From Mycolicibacterium sp. MU0050 (GTDB taxonomy: Bacteria > Actinomycetota > Actinomycetes > Mycobacteriales > Mycobacteriaceae), in assembly GCF_963378085.1 (NCBI RefSeq), contig NZ_OY726395.1, positions 5,084,001 through 5,148,000 on the forward strand: 64,000 nucleotides of DNA, written 5' to 3'. Shown in pieces: positions 1-9,534 of this stretch (positions are counted from its first letter, which is position 1; the number at the start of each line of letters is the position of its first letter). The position numbers were made by a program, and so were the translations under genes. Below the pieces are notes generated by a model. That model did not search any database. It worked only from the letters and a program-made list of their open reading frames with translations, and had not been told where the DNA came from.

Positions 1-186
1 GAAGTGCGCGACGGCGACCTGCGTTTGGCCGAATTCGAGATCGCCGACGAGCCCGAGGAGGGCACCGACAGCGCGCTGCTGGCCGCGGGGCATCCCACCC
101 TCACGGCGCTGCGGTCGGTCGATGCCGACGACAGCGAGCTGGTGCTCGACTGGCTGGGGGCGTCGTCGGGCGTCGACTCACACTGA
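1..186 (+). CDS. C-terminal end of a SurE-like 5'/3'-nucleotidase (partial)
   Basis: The reading frame is open from base 1 and stops at TGA 184-186, so only the last 61 residues are present. The piece GTDSALLAAGHPTLTALRSV resembles the C-terminal segment of SurE phosphatases, where a GTD motif precedes a hydrophobic strand ending in a TPL-like sequence. SurE removes phosphate from nucleoside monophosphates in the cytoplasm. The catalytic N-terminal half lies outside the window, so the family call rests on one short motif and is tentative. Confidence 0.4.
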   Translation, partial: EVRDGDLRLAEFEIADEPEEGTDSALLAAGHPTLTALRSVDADDSELVLDWLGASSGVDSH

Positions 187-304
187 AACCGCCCGAACGC
201 CAGCCGATTCAGGGTAGGCCGGCAGCACGTCACGATCGCGGTCCTGCGGATTCCAACTTTGCCTACGGCGACCATTCCTCGGCCCCGACGCTACGCTGTT
301 GCCC

Positions 305-1198
305 GTGGCAGCACCGTGGTCGACGAGTCGGCTGGGCAACCTGGCTGGAAAGCGCGTCATCGTGACGGGGGCGACCAACGGCGTCGGGCTGGGGACCGCG
401 CGCGGCCTCGCGCACGCCGGCGCGCACGTCATTCTGGCGGTCCGCAACACCGACCTCGGCGCGCAGCGCGCCACGGAGATCGGCGGCTCGACGTCGGTCA
501 TCAAGCTCGACCTCGCCGATCTGGCTTCGGTGCGCGCTTTTGCGGATCAGCTCGACGGTGACGTCGACATCCTGATCAACAACGCCGGTGCGCTGACCGA
601 ACGCCGCCGCGACACCGTCGACGGATTCGAGATGACGCTGGGCACCAACCTGCTGGGCCCGTTCGCGCTGACGAATCTGCTGCTGCCGCGAATCCGCTCA
701 CAGATCATCAACGTGGGCTCCGATGCGCACCGCTCGGCCACCCTGCGCCTCGACGACATGCACCTGCGGCACCACAAGTGGACGCCGATGGGCGCCTACG
801 CCCGGTCCAAGCTGGCGGTGATGCTGTGGGGTCTGGAGCTGGACCGGCGGTTGCGGGCCGCCAACTCTCCCGTCGTCACCCACCTGACGCATCCGGGTTG
901 GGTGGCGTCCAACCTGTCGCAGGTTTCCGACAAACCGGTGTTCGCGGTGACGCACAAGGTGGTTCGCGCGGTTGCCGACCGGTTGGCCAACGATATCGAC
1001 GCGGGCGCGGCGCCGACCCTGTACTGCATCAGCGAGCCGATCCCGCCGGGCAGTTACGTCGGGGTGAGCGGACGGCTCGGGCTGCGCGGCGGCCCCGTAC
1101 TGATCGGCCGTTCGGTGCTCGCCTGCGATTACGACGCTGCGGCGCGGGTGCTGGAGTTCGCGGAAAACGAGACCAACACTGCGCTTGCGTTGCCCTAG
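305..1198 (+). CDS. Short-chain dehydrogenase/reductase (retinol-dehydrogenase-like SDR)
   Basis: NAD(P)-dependent oxidoreductase of about 297 residues. The Rossmann motif TGATNGVG lies near residue 22, NNAG near residue 97, and the catalytic YARSK at Tyr165/Lys169. The long C-terminal part and the NVGSDAH segment fit the WW-oxidoreductase/retinol-dehydrogenase-like branch. I chose GTG at 305 over TTG at 299: there is no Shine-Dalgarno, but a TACGCT -10 box at 291-296 would place the transcript start at this GTG, giving a leaderless mRNA as is common in mycobacteria. The substrate is unknown. It converges on the TetR gene at 1206. Confidence 0.85.
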   Translation: MAAPWSTSRLGNLAGKRVIVTGATNGVGLGTARGLAHAGAHVILAVRNTDLGAQRATEIGGSTSVIKLDLADLASVRAFADQLDGDVDILINNAGALTERRRDTVDGFEMTLGTNLLGPFALTNLLLPRIRSQIINVGSDAHRSATLRLDDMHLRHHKWTPMGAYARSKLAVMLWGLELDRRLRAANSPVVTHLTHPGWVASNLSQVSDKPVFAVTHKVVRAVADRLANDIDAGAAPTLYCISEPIPPGSYVGVSGRLGLRGGPVLIGRSVLACDYDAAARVLEFAENETNTALALP

Positions 1199-1205
1199 CC
1201 GGGAC

Positions 1206-1811
1206 CTACCCGGGCAGTTTGATGACCGCGGTGTACATCTCCACCATCGGGCGGTAGAGGTCGATGTCGTCGAGCTGACTACTCAGGACCACCGAATCAC
1301 TCGTGGCGATCAGCGCGCGGGCGAACATCTCCGGCGAGATCAGCAGAGTCGCGCCCAGCTTGGCCATGCTGTCGACGATGAAGTCCGCCAGTTGGTCGAC
1401 GACCTCCGAACGCTTGGCGGCGACCCGCTCCCGGGCCTCGGGGTTGCGCTGCAGGTAAAGGGTGAACTCCAGGCCCAGCGCGGCGTGCTCGGCGCCGCGG
1501 TCGATGCTCAGTTCGCGCCAGCGCTGGGCGATTTCGTCGAGTTCGTGCGCTCCGACGCTGGCGGCCGAGGCCATCACCTCGGCGAAGTTGTCGAAGTAGC
1601 GGCGCCAATACCGATCACTGACCGCGAGGAACAGCTCCTCCTTGGTGGTGAAGTGCTTGTAGATGGCGCCCTTGGTGTAGCCCGCCGCGAACGCGATGTC
1701 GTCGAGAGTCGCTGCGGTGAACCCTTTTTCGCTGAACACCCGCTCGGCGGCGTCGAGCAGCAGCGACCGGGTGCGCTCGAGGCGCCGCTCCCGTGTCCAG
1801 CGCTCTACCAT
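1206..1811 (-). CDS. TetR-family transcriptional regulator
   Basis: 201-residue TetR regulator with the helix-turn-helix at about residues 30-55 (TLDDIAFAAGYTKGAIYKHF, classic for the family) and a ligand-binding C-terminal domain. It is divergent from the AveC-like gene at 1918, with 106 bp between the starts. That gap holds an inverted repeat (ATACC-4-GGTAT), a likely operator. The probable targets are itself and the AveC/MoxR/VWA operon. Ligand unknown. Confidence 0.9.
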   Translation of the reverse strand: MVERWTRERRLERTRSLLLDAAERVFSEKGFTAATLDDIAFAAGYTKGAIYKHFTTKEELFLAVSDRYWRRYFDNFAEVMASAASVGAHELDEIAQRWRELSIDRGAEHAALGLEFTLYLQRNPEARERVAAKRSEVVDQLADFIVDSMAKLGATLLISPEMFARALIATSDSVVLSSQLDDIDLYRPMVEMYTAVIKLPG

Positions 1812-1856
1812 GCCCCGAGTCTGCCACAGGATCTAAGAAACTATTGAGTTCTTCAG

Positions 1857-1870
1857 ATACCAGTGGGTAT
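1857..1870. promoter_or_regulatory. Inverted repeat, probable TetR operator
   Basis: Perfect 5-bp arms ATACC and GGTAT separated by 4 bp, in the AT-richer gap between the divergent TetR gene and the AveC-like gene. A second imperfect inverted repeat (AAGAAACT / AGTTCTT) lies just upstream around 1835-1852. Placement and symmetry fit autoregulation plus control of the divergent operon; this is inference. Confidence 0.5.
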
Positions 1871-1917
1871 ATTTCTGCCGATTGCGCCCAGTGCGACGCA
1901 ACCGAGGAGGCGTGATT

Positions 1918-3087
1918 GTGAGCGAGCTGTCGGACAAGAAGTCCGCGACCACCGAGTCCCTGAGCAGCGTCGGGCGCTTGGACGCGCCGCCGCCGGCGGC
2001 GCCGTCGGCACGACGGGTGAGAATCTGGGCCACCGCGGGCGGGTTGATCCTGGCCTTCCAGATCTACGTGTGGATTCGGTGGATCACCGGCCCCTACTTC
2101 CAGCGAGTGGACCCCGGGCCGACGGACCCGCCGACGTTCATGAAGGTCGCCCTGATGGTCTGGCAGATCGGCTCGCCGGCGCTGTTCCCGGTGGCCATCT
2201 GGTGGTTCATCATCCGCCCCTGGCGACGCGAGCGGCGGATCACCTTGGACGGCATGATCATGGTGTCCACGGGCCTGTTCTTCTTCCAGGACCCGCTGCT
2301 CAACTACATCAACACCTGGTGCACCTACAACGCCTGGGCGTTCAACATGGGCTCCTGGGCGCCGCACGTCCCGGGCTGGATGTCCCCCGAGCGACCGGGT
2401 GCCCAGGTGGCAGAACCGTTGGGCATCAACGTCTCCGGCTACGCGTACGGCGTCCTGCTGTGCACCATCCTCGGCTGCTGGGTGATGCGCAAGGCGCAGA
2501 ACCGCTGGCCCGGCCTCGGCACCAAGGGCTTGATCGGCGTCGCGTTCGCGTGGGGATTCGTCTTCGACTTCGTTATGGAAGGCCTCATCTTGATGCCGAT
2601 GGGGATGTACACCTTCCCCGGCGCCATCCAATCGCTGTCGATCAACGCGGGCACCTACTACCAGTGGCCGATCTACGAGGGGCTGATGTGGGGCGGGGTC
2701 CAGGCCGCGCTGTGCTGCCTGCGCTTCTTCACCGACGACCGCGGCCGCACCGTGGTCGAGCGCGGATTGGACAACATCCGCGGTGGCTTCGCCAAACAGC
2801 AGTTCATCCGGTTCCTGGCGATCTTCGCCGCGGTGAGCGCATCGTTCTTCACCTTCTACATCATCCCGGCGCAGTTCATGGCCACCCATGCCGACCCGTG
2901 GCCGGAGGACGTGCAGAAGCGCTCCTACTTCACCTCGGGCCTGTGCGGCGACGGCACCGACCGACCCTGCCCGGACCCGTCGCTCCCCATCCCCACCAAG
3001 CACTCGGGCTATGTGAACTTCGACGGTGAGGTCGTGATGCCCGAGGGCGCAGAGGTACCCCCGCGGATACCGCACGAGGGACGGTGA
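1918..3087 (+). CDS. AveC-family (spirocyclase-like) multi-pass membrane protein
   Basis: About 389 residues with a hydrophilic Ala/Pro-rich N-terminus and at least six hydrophobic segments separated by conserved aromatic loops (for example FFQDPLLNYINTW). This layout matches the AveC/AveC-like family, named for the avermectin spirocyclase; most mycobacterial members have no assigned reaction. The start is GTG 1918, 7 bp after a strong GAGGAGG (1904-1910). It is the first gene of an apparent three-gene operon with a MoxR ATPase and a VWA protein (4-bp gap, then a 4-bp overlap), divergent from a TetR regulator. Family call is good; role unknown. Confidence 0.75.
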   Translation: MSELSDKKSATTESLSSVGRLDAPPPAAPSARRVRIWATAGGLILAFQIYVWIRWITGPYFQRVDPGPTDPPTFMKVALMVWQIGSPALFPVAIWWFIIRPWRRERRITLDGMIMVSTGLFFFQDPLLNYINTWCTYNAWAFNMGSWAPHVPGWMSPERPGAQVAEPLGINVSGYAYGVLLCTILGCWVMRKAQNRWPGLGTKGLIGVAFAWGFVFDFVMEGLILMPMGMYTFPGAIQSLSINAGTYYQWPIYEGLMWGGVQAALCCLRFFTDDRGRTVVERGLDNIRGGFAKQQFIRFLAIFAAVSASFFTFYIIPAQFMATHADPWPEDVQKRSYFTSGLCGDGTDRPCPDPSLPIPTKHSGYVNFDGEVVMPEGAEVPPRIPHEGR

Positions 3088-3091
3088 CGCG

Positions 3092-3909
3092 GTGTCGACG
3101 AACAATCACGCCGCCGTGATGGAAAGTCGTTCGCCCGCACCGTTCTACCGCAGCGTGGGAGACGAGTCCGAGGTCTTCCGCGCCGCGGCACGGCGCGGCT
3201 CGCCAGTACTGCTCAAGGGGCCGACGGGATGCGGCAAGACGCGGTTCGTCGAGGCGATGGCGCACGAACTCGGCCGCGACCTCATCACCATCGCGGGTCA
3301 CGAGGACATGACCTCGGCGGACCTGGTGGGCCGATTCCTGCTCAAGGGCGGCGAAACGGTCTGGGTGGACGGCCCGCTGACCCGGGCCGTGCGCGGCGGG
3401 GCCATCTGCTACATCGACGAGATCGTGGAGGCCCGCCAGGACACCACCGTGGTGATCCACCCCCTGGCCGACCACCGCCGCGAGTTGCCGATCGACCGCT
3501 TGGGCACCACGTTGGCGGCCGCGCCCGGTTTCCAATTGGTCATCTCGTACAACCCCGGCTACCAGAGCGTGCTGAAAAGCATCAAGGAGTCCACCCGGCA
3601 GCGGTTCGTCGCCATCGAGTTGGATTTTCCGCCCCCGCCGGTGGAGACCGAGATCGTCGCGCACGAGGCCGGGATCGACGCCGAGACCGCCCGGGTGCTG
3701 GTGTCGATCGGCACCGCCATCCGCAACATCGACGGCTCGCCGCTGCGCGAGGTGTCGTCCACCCGGATGTTGATCCTGGTCGGCGGGCTGGTCGCCGAGG
3801 GGTTGAGCCTGCGGCGCGCGGTGCAGGCCGGCATCGTGGAAGCCCTGACCGACGACCGCGACGTGATCCGGGCGCTCGGTGAACTGGTGGATGCCCACCT
3901 GCCCCGGCC

Positions 3910-3913
<4 letters not shown>
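3092..3913 (+). CDS. MoxR/CbbQ/NorQ-type AAA+ ATPase
   Basis: 273-residue AAA+ ATPase. Walker A GPTGCGKT is at residues 43-50 and Walker B ICYIDE at about 105-110, followed by the sensor region NPGYQ and a C-terminal helical domain. CbbQ/NorQ ATPases work with VWA-domain partners (CbbO/NorD) to remodel or activate metalloenzymes. The next gene is exactly such a VWA protein and overlaps this one by 4 bp (GTGA). The start is GTG 3092, four bases after the AveC-like stop. No Rubisco or nitric oxide reductase gene is nearby, so the client is unknown; the AveC-like membrane protein is a candidate. Confidence 0.88.
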
Positions 3914-5643
<1,730 letters not shown>

Positions 5644-5654
5644 TCGGCTCGGAG

Positions 5655-6872
5655 TCAGGCGACCTGGCCGACGTGGGCCGCCGACTCGCCGATGGTGGCC
5701 GAGGCGTTCGCACCGATCATGGTGCGCAACAACTCTCGATGCTCGCGGCGGCCGCGCTGGTCGGCACGCTCCATACCGCCCGGCAGGCCGAGCGCGGCGG
5801 CGCTGCGCGCGAGGTTCACCGGCATTCGCAACAGCGGATACCACGGCAGCGCGTAGGACGGCAGGCCCAGGTCGCGCACGGTGCGCCGGCCCAAGAACGC
5901 GCTGGTGATCGACAGGTGCTGGGCGCGCGCGATCCGGCGCCGCAACCCCGGCAGCGCGTCGTAGTGCCAGGCCAGCGGGTCTTCGACCATGGGCGCCGCC
6001 AGCTGTTTGGAGGATTCGTCGGGCTCGGCCAGCGCGGACAGCGTGTGCGCCAAAACCCGGACGCTATCGCGGAAACTCCGTGGCAGCCATTGGTCCTCGA
6101 CCCCGATGAGCCAGCCGACATAACGCGTCAGATGAGCGACCGCGCCGAACTCCGACGGCGAGAGCACGACTCCCATGCCGATGGCGCCCACGGCGGGCGC
6201 CACCAGGGCGCCGACCAGCGTCGCGGCCATGTCGGTCTGGTTGACCGGCAGGCCCCACTCGTCGGCGCGCCAGTCCGGCATCGCCGATACGTGCCGCCGG
6301 ACGAACGAGTGGATGAGCCGTACCCGGATGGTGGACTGGTAGCCGACGCCGAGGCGCTCGAGGCCGCCCTCCGAGATGACGTCCATGGCCCACTGCATGG
6401 TTTCGGCGAAGCGCTTGTTGGACCCCTTCTCCAGGGCGCCGGTACGCAGCAACGTCTTGTTGAAGCCGGAGAACTGATAGCCGCCCAGCAGGGACACGTC
6501 GCGGGCGATGTACATCCCGTCGGCGCCGCCGCGGCGCAACGCGCGCTGCCCCTTGCGCAAGAGACGGACATCCACCCAGTCCGGCAGCGTCTCGACGGAT
6601 TCGAAGAAGTCGCGGAGCGGCGCCGGGGCGTCGGGGACGGCGGCGATACCGTCGCGCAGGGCCCGCTCGAACAACGGGCGGGTCTGCTCCATGCCGGCAT
6701 CCGACATCCATTCGACTAGCCGGTCCATGGGCTCGTCGCCGACGGTGAGTCGTTCGCCGAGCATCTGCCACTGCTGCGGCGTCGGGTCCTTGATCGCCAG
6801 CGCGGTCGCGATGGCGCGCACGCCGGCGGGGATCGGCCGCGGACTTTCGGGATGACGAGTCGGGATGGTCAC
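5655..6872 (-). CDS. MpaB/DUF2236-family heme oxygenase-like protein
   Basis: About 405 residues of the DUF2236 family, which includes Aspergillus MpaB and the rubber oxygenase Lcp; characterised members are b-type heme enzymes that cleave or oxidise hydrophobic chains. Typical features are the N-terminal GDEPMDRLVEWM region, the central His-containing helix VRLIHSFVRRH (heme-ligand region by analogy) and YVGWLIGVEDQWLP. Start chosen at GTG 6872, preceded by GAGAGGA; the frame is open further upstream but without a ribosome site. It converges on the VWA gene (11-bp gap). A second, larger member follows at 7088-8476. Confidence 0.8.
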   Translation of the reverse strand: MTIPTRHPESPRPIPAGVRAIATALAIKDPTPQQWQMLGERLTVGDEPMDRLVEWMSDAGMEQTRPLFERALRDGIAAVPDAPAPLRDFFESVETLPDWVDVRLLRKGQRALRRGGADGMYIARDVSLLGGYQFSGFNKTLLRTGALEKGSNKRFAETMQWAMDVISEGGLERLGVGYQSTIRVRLIHSFVRRHVSAMPDWRADEWGLPVNQTDMAATLVGALVAPAVGAIGMGVVLSPSEFGAVAHLTRYVGWLIGVEDQWLPRSFRDSVRVLAHTLSALAEPDESSKQLAAPMVEDPLAWHYDALPGLRRRIARAQHLSITSAFLGRRTVRDLGLPSYALPWYPLLRMPVNLARSAAALGLPGGMERADQRGRREHRELLRTMIGANASATIGESAAHVGQVA

Positions 6873-7087
6873 GGTCGGTCCTCTCGCGCTCACCTTTGAC
6901 AACGCTCGTAGTCAGAAGGTTAGGCGCGCGGCTACCGCGCTGTCAACGCAGGGGGGCCGACGCCCCTGCGCGAGCGGGCGTGTCCCCGGCCGACACACTG
7001 GGCAGATGCCGTGATCTGCGCACGCTCGAGGGGTGGCCGTGCGCACATCGTCCGGCACCGCGCCAACGTGCATTCAGTCGGGCGCGG

Positions 7088-8476
7088 TCAGCCGGTGAAT
7101 CCCTCGCCGTTCACCGACCGGTCGTGGTGGCTGTAGGTCAGCGGAATCTGCCTGCCACGGGCGATCTTGTTCAGCATGCCGATCCGTGCGCGCGCCGCCG
7201 CCCCGGTCTTCTTCTTGCGCTCCCGGATCGGATTGGAGAACGGCAACCGGTCGGTGATCATCGCGATTCCGACATTGAGCCGGGTGAAGTTCGTGAAGAG
7301 CCGCACCCGGCGCTCGAAGTTGTAGCCCAGCGGCTCGAACAGTGTGCCCTCGATCATCGCCTCGATCTGCCGATACCCGAACACGACGCCGGCCGGAGCC
7401 AGGGCGATGGTCGCGGTGATCTGGTTGGCGTAGCGGGCCACCAACTTCTTGACCCAGTCGGGCTGCGTCTCGGTCAGGGTCTGGATGTGGTCGGGTCCGG
7501 CGATGGCGTCGACGAGTTCGGCGCGCCACGGCGACGGGTTGCCGCCCCGGGCCAGGACGTAGTTCAGCGACTTGATCAACTCCACGCCGTCGGCGGAATG
7601 GAGGCGCTCCGGCGCGCCCCACAGCCGCCCGTTGTACGACGAGTACTCGGCGAGGTCGTCGAGTTGTTGGCGGGTCAGTTTGCGCCCGAACGCATGGTCG
7701 ACGAGCCGCCCGAGCAGCATTCCGCTGCCGAAGCCGAGCAGCGACGTCACCGGGATGGGCTCGCCGAACTTGAGGTAGACCTTGTCGCCCCACTTGCGCC
7801 GCAGCCCGCGGCTGACGATGGCGTGCATCAGTCGCACGCGCACCACGTCCTGGAAGGCTTCCGAGTGCCGGTCGAAGATGTCGGGCAGGGTGAACTGCGA
7901 GAACACCCGCGCCGTCTCGAGGAAACGGCGCGGCCCGTCGTCGGCGAACCGCCCGGTGGCGCCCGTGGACGCGGAGATGTCCCCGGTCATCGCCGTCTCG
8001 TAGAACGCCCAGCCCTGGATGATGGTGGTGGCCGCCTGCGTGCACGACATCGCCAGCATCCGGCCCCGCTCGGCGGCGACGAGGTCGAACTGGTCGGCCA
8101 GGCCGTCCAGGTGCTCGAAGAGTTCGACGAACTCCGCCGGCGGGTCCTCCAGCGTGTCGATGCCCTGGGTCAATGCCTGCTCGAACAGCGCTCGGCCCTT
8201 TTCGTGGCCGAGGCGCTCGAACGCGTCGACCGCGCCGATCATGTGTTCGTCGGCCTGCCAGAAATAGTCGTCTCGGAGCCGGGTGATGGTGTTCGGCTCA
8301 GCCTCCTTGTCGATGTCGATCCACTCGCCGAACATGCACTCCCGCATGTGACGCCACTGCGCGGCGAAGTGGTCGCGCCCCGGTGGGATGGGCCGCAACG
8401 GCCGATCCGGGTGGTCGCGGCGGTTGAACTCCACGTCCTCGAGCAGGATTTCCGGACGCTCACCAGTGACAGTCAT
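7088..8476 (-). CDS. MpaB/DUF2236-family heme oxygenase-like protein
   Basis: 462 residues. It belongs to the same superfamily as the downstream gene but is longer and clearly divergent. The likely heme-ligand helix is VRVRLMHAIVSRGLRRKWG, in the same position as the VRLIHSFVRRH helix of the neighbour. Basic residues near the C-terminus (IRERKKKTG) follow the last hydrophobic helix. ATG 8476 follows a 215-bp gap from the other MpaB gene and the two share orientation, so co-transcription is possible but not certain. Substrate unknown. Confidence 0.78.
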   Translation of the reverse strand: MTVTGERPEILLEDVEFNRRDHPDRPLRPIPPGRDHFAAQWRHMRECMFGEWIDIDKEAEPNTITRLRDDYFWQADEHMIGAVDAFERLGHEKGRALFEQALTQGIDTLEDPPAEFVELFEHLDGLADQFDLVAAERGRMLAMSCTQAATTIIQGWAFYETAMTGDISASTGATGRFADDGPRRFLETARVFSQFTLPDIFDRHSEAFQDVVRVRLMHAIVSRGLRRKWGDKVYLKFGEPIPVTSLLGFGSGMLLGRLVDHAFGRKLTRQQLDDLAEYSSYNGRLWGAPERLHSADGVELIKSLNYVLARGGNPSPWRAELVDAIAGPDHIQTLTETQPDWVKKLVARYANQITATIALAPAGVVFGYRQIEAMIEGTLFEPLGYNFERRVRLFTNFTRLNVGIAMITDRLPFSNPIRERKKKTGAAARARIGMLNKIARGRQIPLTYSHHDRSVNGEGFTG

Positions 8477-8630
8477 GAACCGAGTCCAATCTCAGCGAGT
8501 ACAGGGCACTGATTACGACGTTAGCCCAGTGGCGCAACTATGTGAACCGGCGTTCTCGACGGCCTTCGCCAGACGCCCGGGACCCCGGCGCACCGTCGGC
8601 GCGCCGGGGTCCATCCTCATTCGGGTCCGA

Positions 8631-9119
8631 TCAGCCCGCGAGCAGGGCATCGATCTGGTTGATCGCCTCGCGCGAGCCCTCCTCCACACCCATCTCCAGA
8701 ACCTGCTGCAGGCCCTCGGCCGATTCGTACCGGCTGACGTAGGTGACCCTGGTGGCGCCGTCGCCGACGGGTTCGAAGGTGTACACGTTGTGCGAGACCG
8801 GCATGTCGGCCGCCGGCTTCAGGTCCTCGTCGGCGAACCCGTCGTCGAAGGCGAAGCTGCGGGGCTCGTCGACGGCCGTGACCTTCCACCATCCGCCGTA
8901 CTTCTCGCCGTCGGGTCCCGTCATGAAGTACGTCACGGTTCCGCCCGGGCGCAGCGCATGGTCCACCACCGTGGCCGGAAATCCGGGTGGGCCCCAGATC
9001 TTCTCGAGTTGCCGCGGATCGGCGTAGATCTGCCAGACCCGCTCGACCGGTGCGGTGAATTCCGCCGTGATGGTCAGGGTGAGATTGTCGATGTCCTTGC
9101 TGATATCGGTGACAGGCAT
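8631..9119 (-). CDS. SRPBCC (AHSA1/START-like) domain protein
   Basis: 162-residue single-domain protein of the AHSA1/SRPBCC helix-grip fold. Diagnostic segments are FTAPVERVWQIYADPRQLEK, the central WGPPGFPATV, and the C-terminal long helix EGLQQVLEMGVEEG. Such domains bind hydrophobic ligands. The ATG at 9119 is three bases from the ArsR stop, so the pair is one operon (regulator first); ArsR plus SRPBCC pairs are common in actinobacteria. The frame is open far upstream but inside the ArsR gene, so the longer start is rejected. Confidence 0.85.
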   Translation of the reverse strand: MPVTDISKDIDNLTLTITAEFTAPVERVWQIYADPRQLEKIWGPPGFPATVVDHALRPGGTVTYFMTGPDGEKYGGWWKVTAVDEPRSFAFDDGFADEDLKPAADMPVSHNVYTFEPVGDGATRVTYVSRYESAEGLQQVLEMGVEEGSREAINQIDALLAG

Positions 9120-9121
9120 GG

Positions 9122-9448
9122 TTACTCCTTGTTGAGTAGATCGTCGATGCGAGCGATGCGGCCACGCCAGACGTCCTCGAGCTCGGTGAGCATCGATGAG
9201 ACCGAACGCAGCGCCTCCACCTCGCCGCTCGCCAATTGCTCTCGCCCCTGGCGACGCTTGGAGATCAGGCCTGCCTTCTCCAATACGGCGACGTGTTTCT
9301 GCACGGCGGCAAAGCTCATGTCGTAGTTCGCCGCGAGTGCCGAGACCGAGTGCTCCCCGGCCAGTACCCGACGCAGGATGTCCCGCCGGGTCCGGTCGGC
9401 CAAGGCGTGGAAGAACGCGTCCGCTCTGTCCTCGTCCCGGTCGGCCAC
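9122..9448 (-). CDS. ArsR-family winged-helix regulator
   Basis: About 108 residues with an ArsR/SmtB winged helix: FFHALADRTRRDILRRVL, then the recognition helix SFAAVQKHVAVLEKAGLI. No metal-binding Cys cluster is visible, so it is probably not a metal sensor. GTG 9448 is preferred; a TTG at 9463 is also in frame but sits inside the operator palindrome. A perfect 26-bp palindrome lies directly upstream (9455-9480), expected to be its autoregulatory operator. It is the first gene of the ArsR-SRPBCC operon. Confidence 0.85.
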   Translation of the reverse strand: MADRDEDRADAFFHALADRTRRDILRRVLAGEHSVSALAANYDMSFAAVQKHVAVLEKAGLISKRRQGREQLASGEVEALRSVSSMLTELEDVWRGRIARIDDLLNKE

Positions 9449-9454
9449 GTCCCC

Positions 9455-9480
9455 AATGTACAACCGATCGGTTGTACATT
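9455..9480. promoter_or_regulatory. Perfect 26-bp palindrome, probable ArsR operator
   Basis: The 13-base half AATGTACAACCGA is followed by its exact reverse complement. It starts 7 bp upstream of the ArsR GTG, where bound repressor would block the promoter or the start. The TACAACCGATCGGTTGTA core is typical of ArsR regulators of this ArsR-SRPBCC type; binding is inferred from position and symmetry. Confidence 0.75.
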
Positions 9481-9534
9481 GTCAAGAGATTTGTGGAGTC
9501 TTCTGCGAATGGCCTCGCCAGTGCCAGCGGCTCG

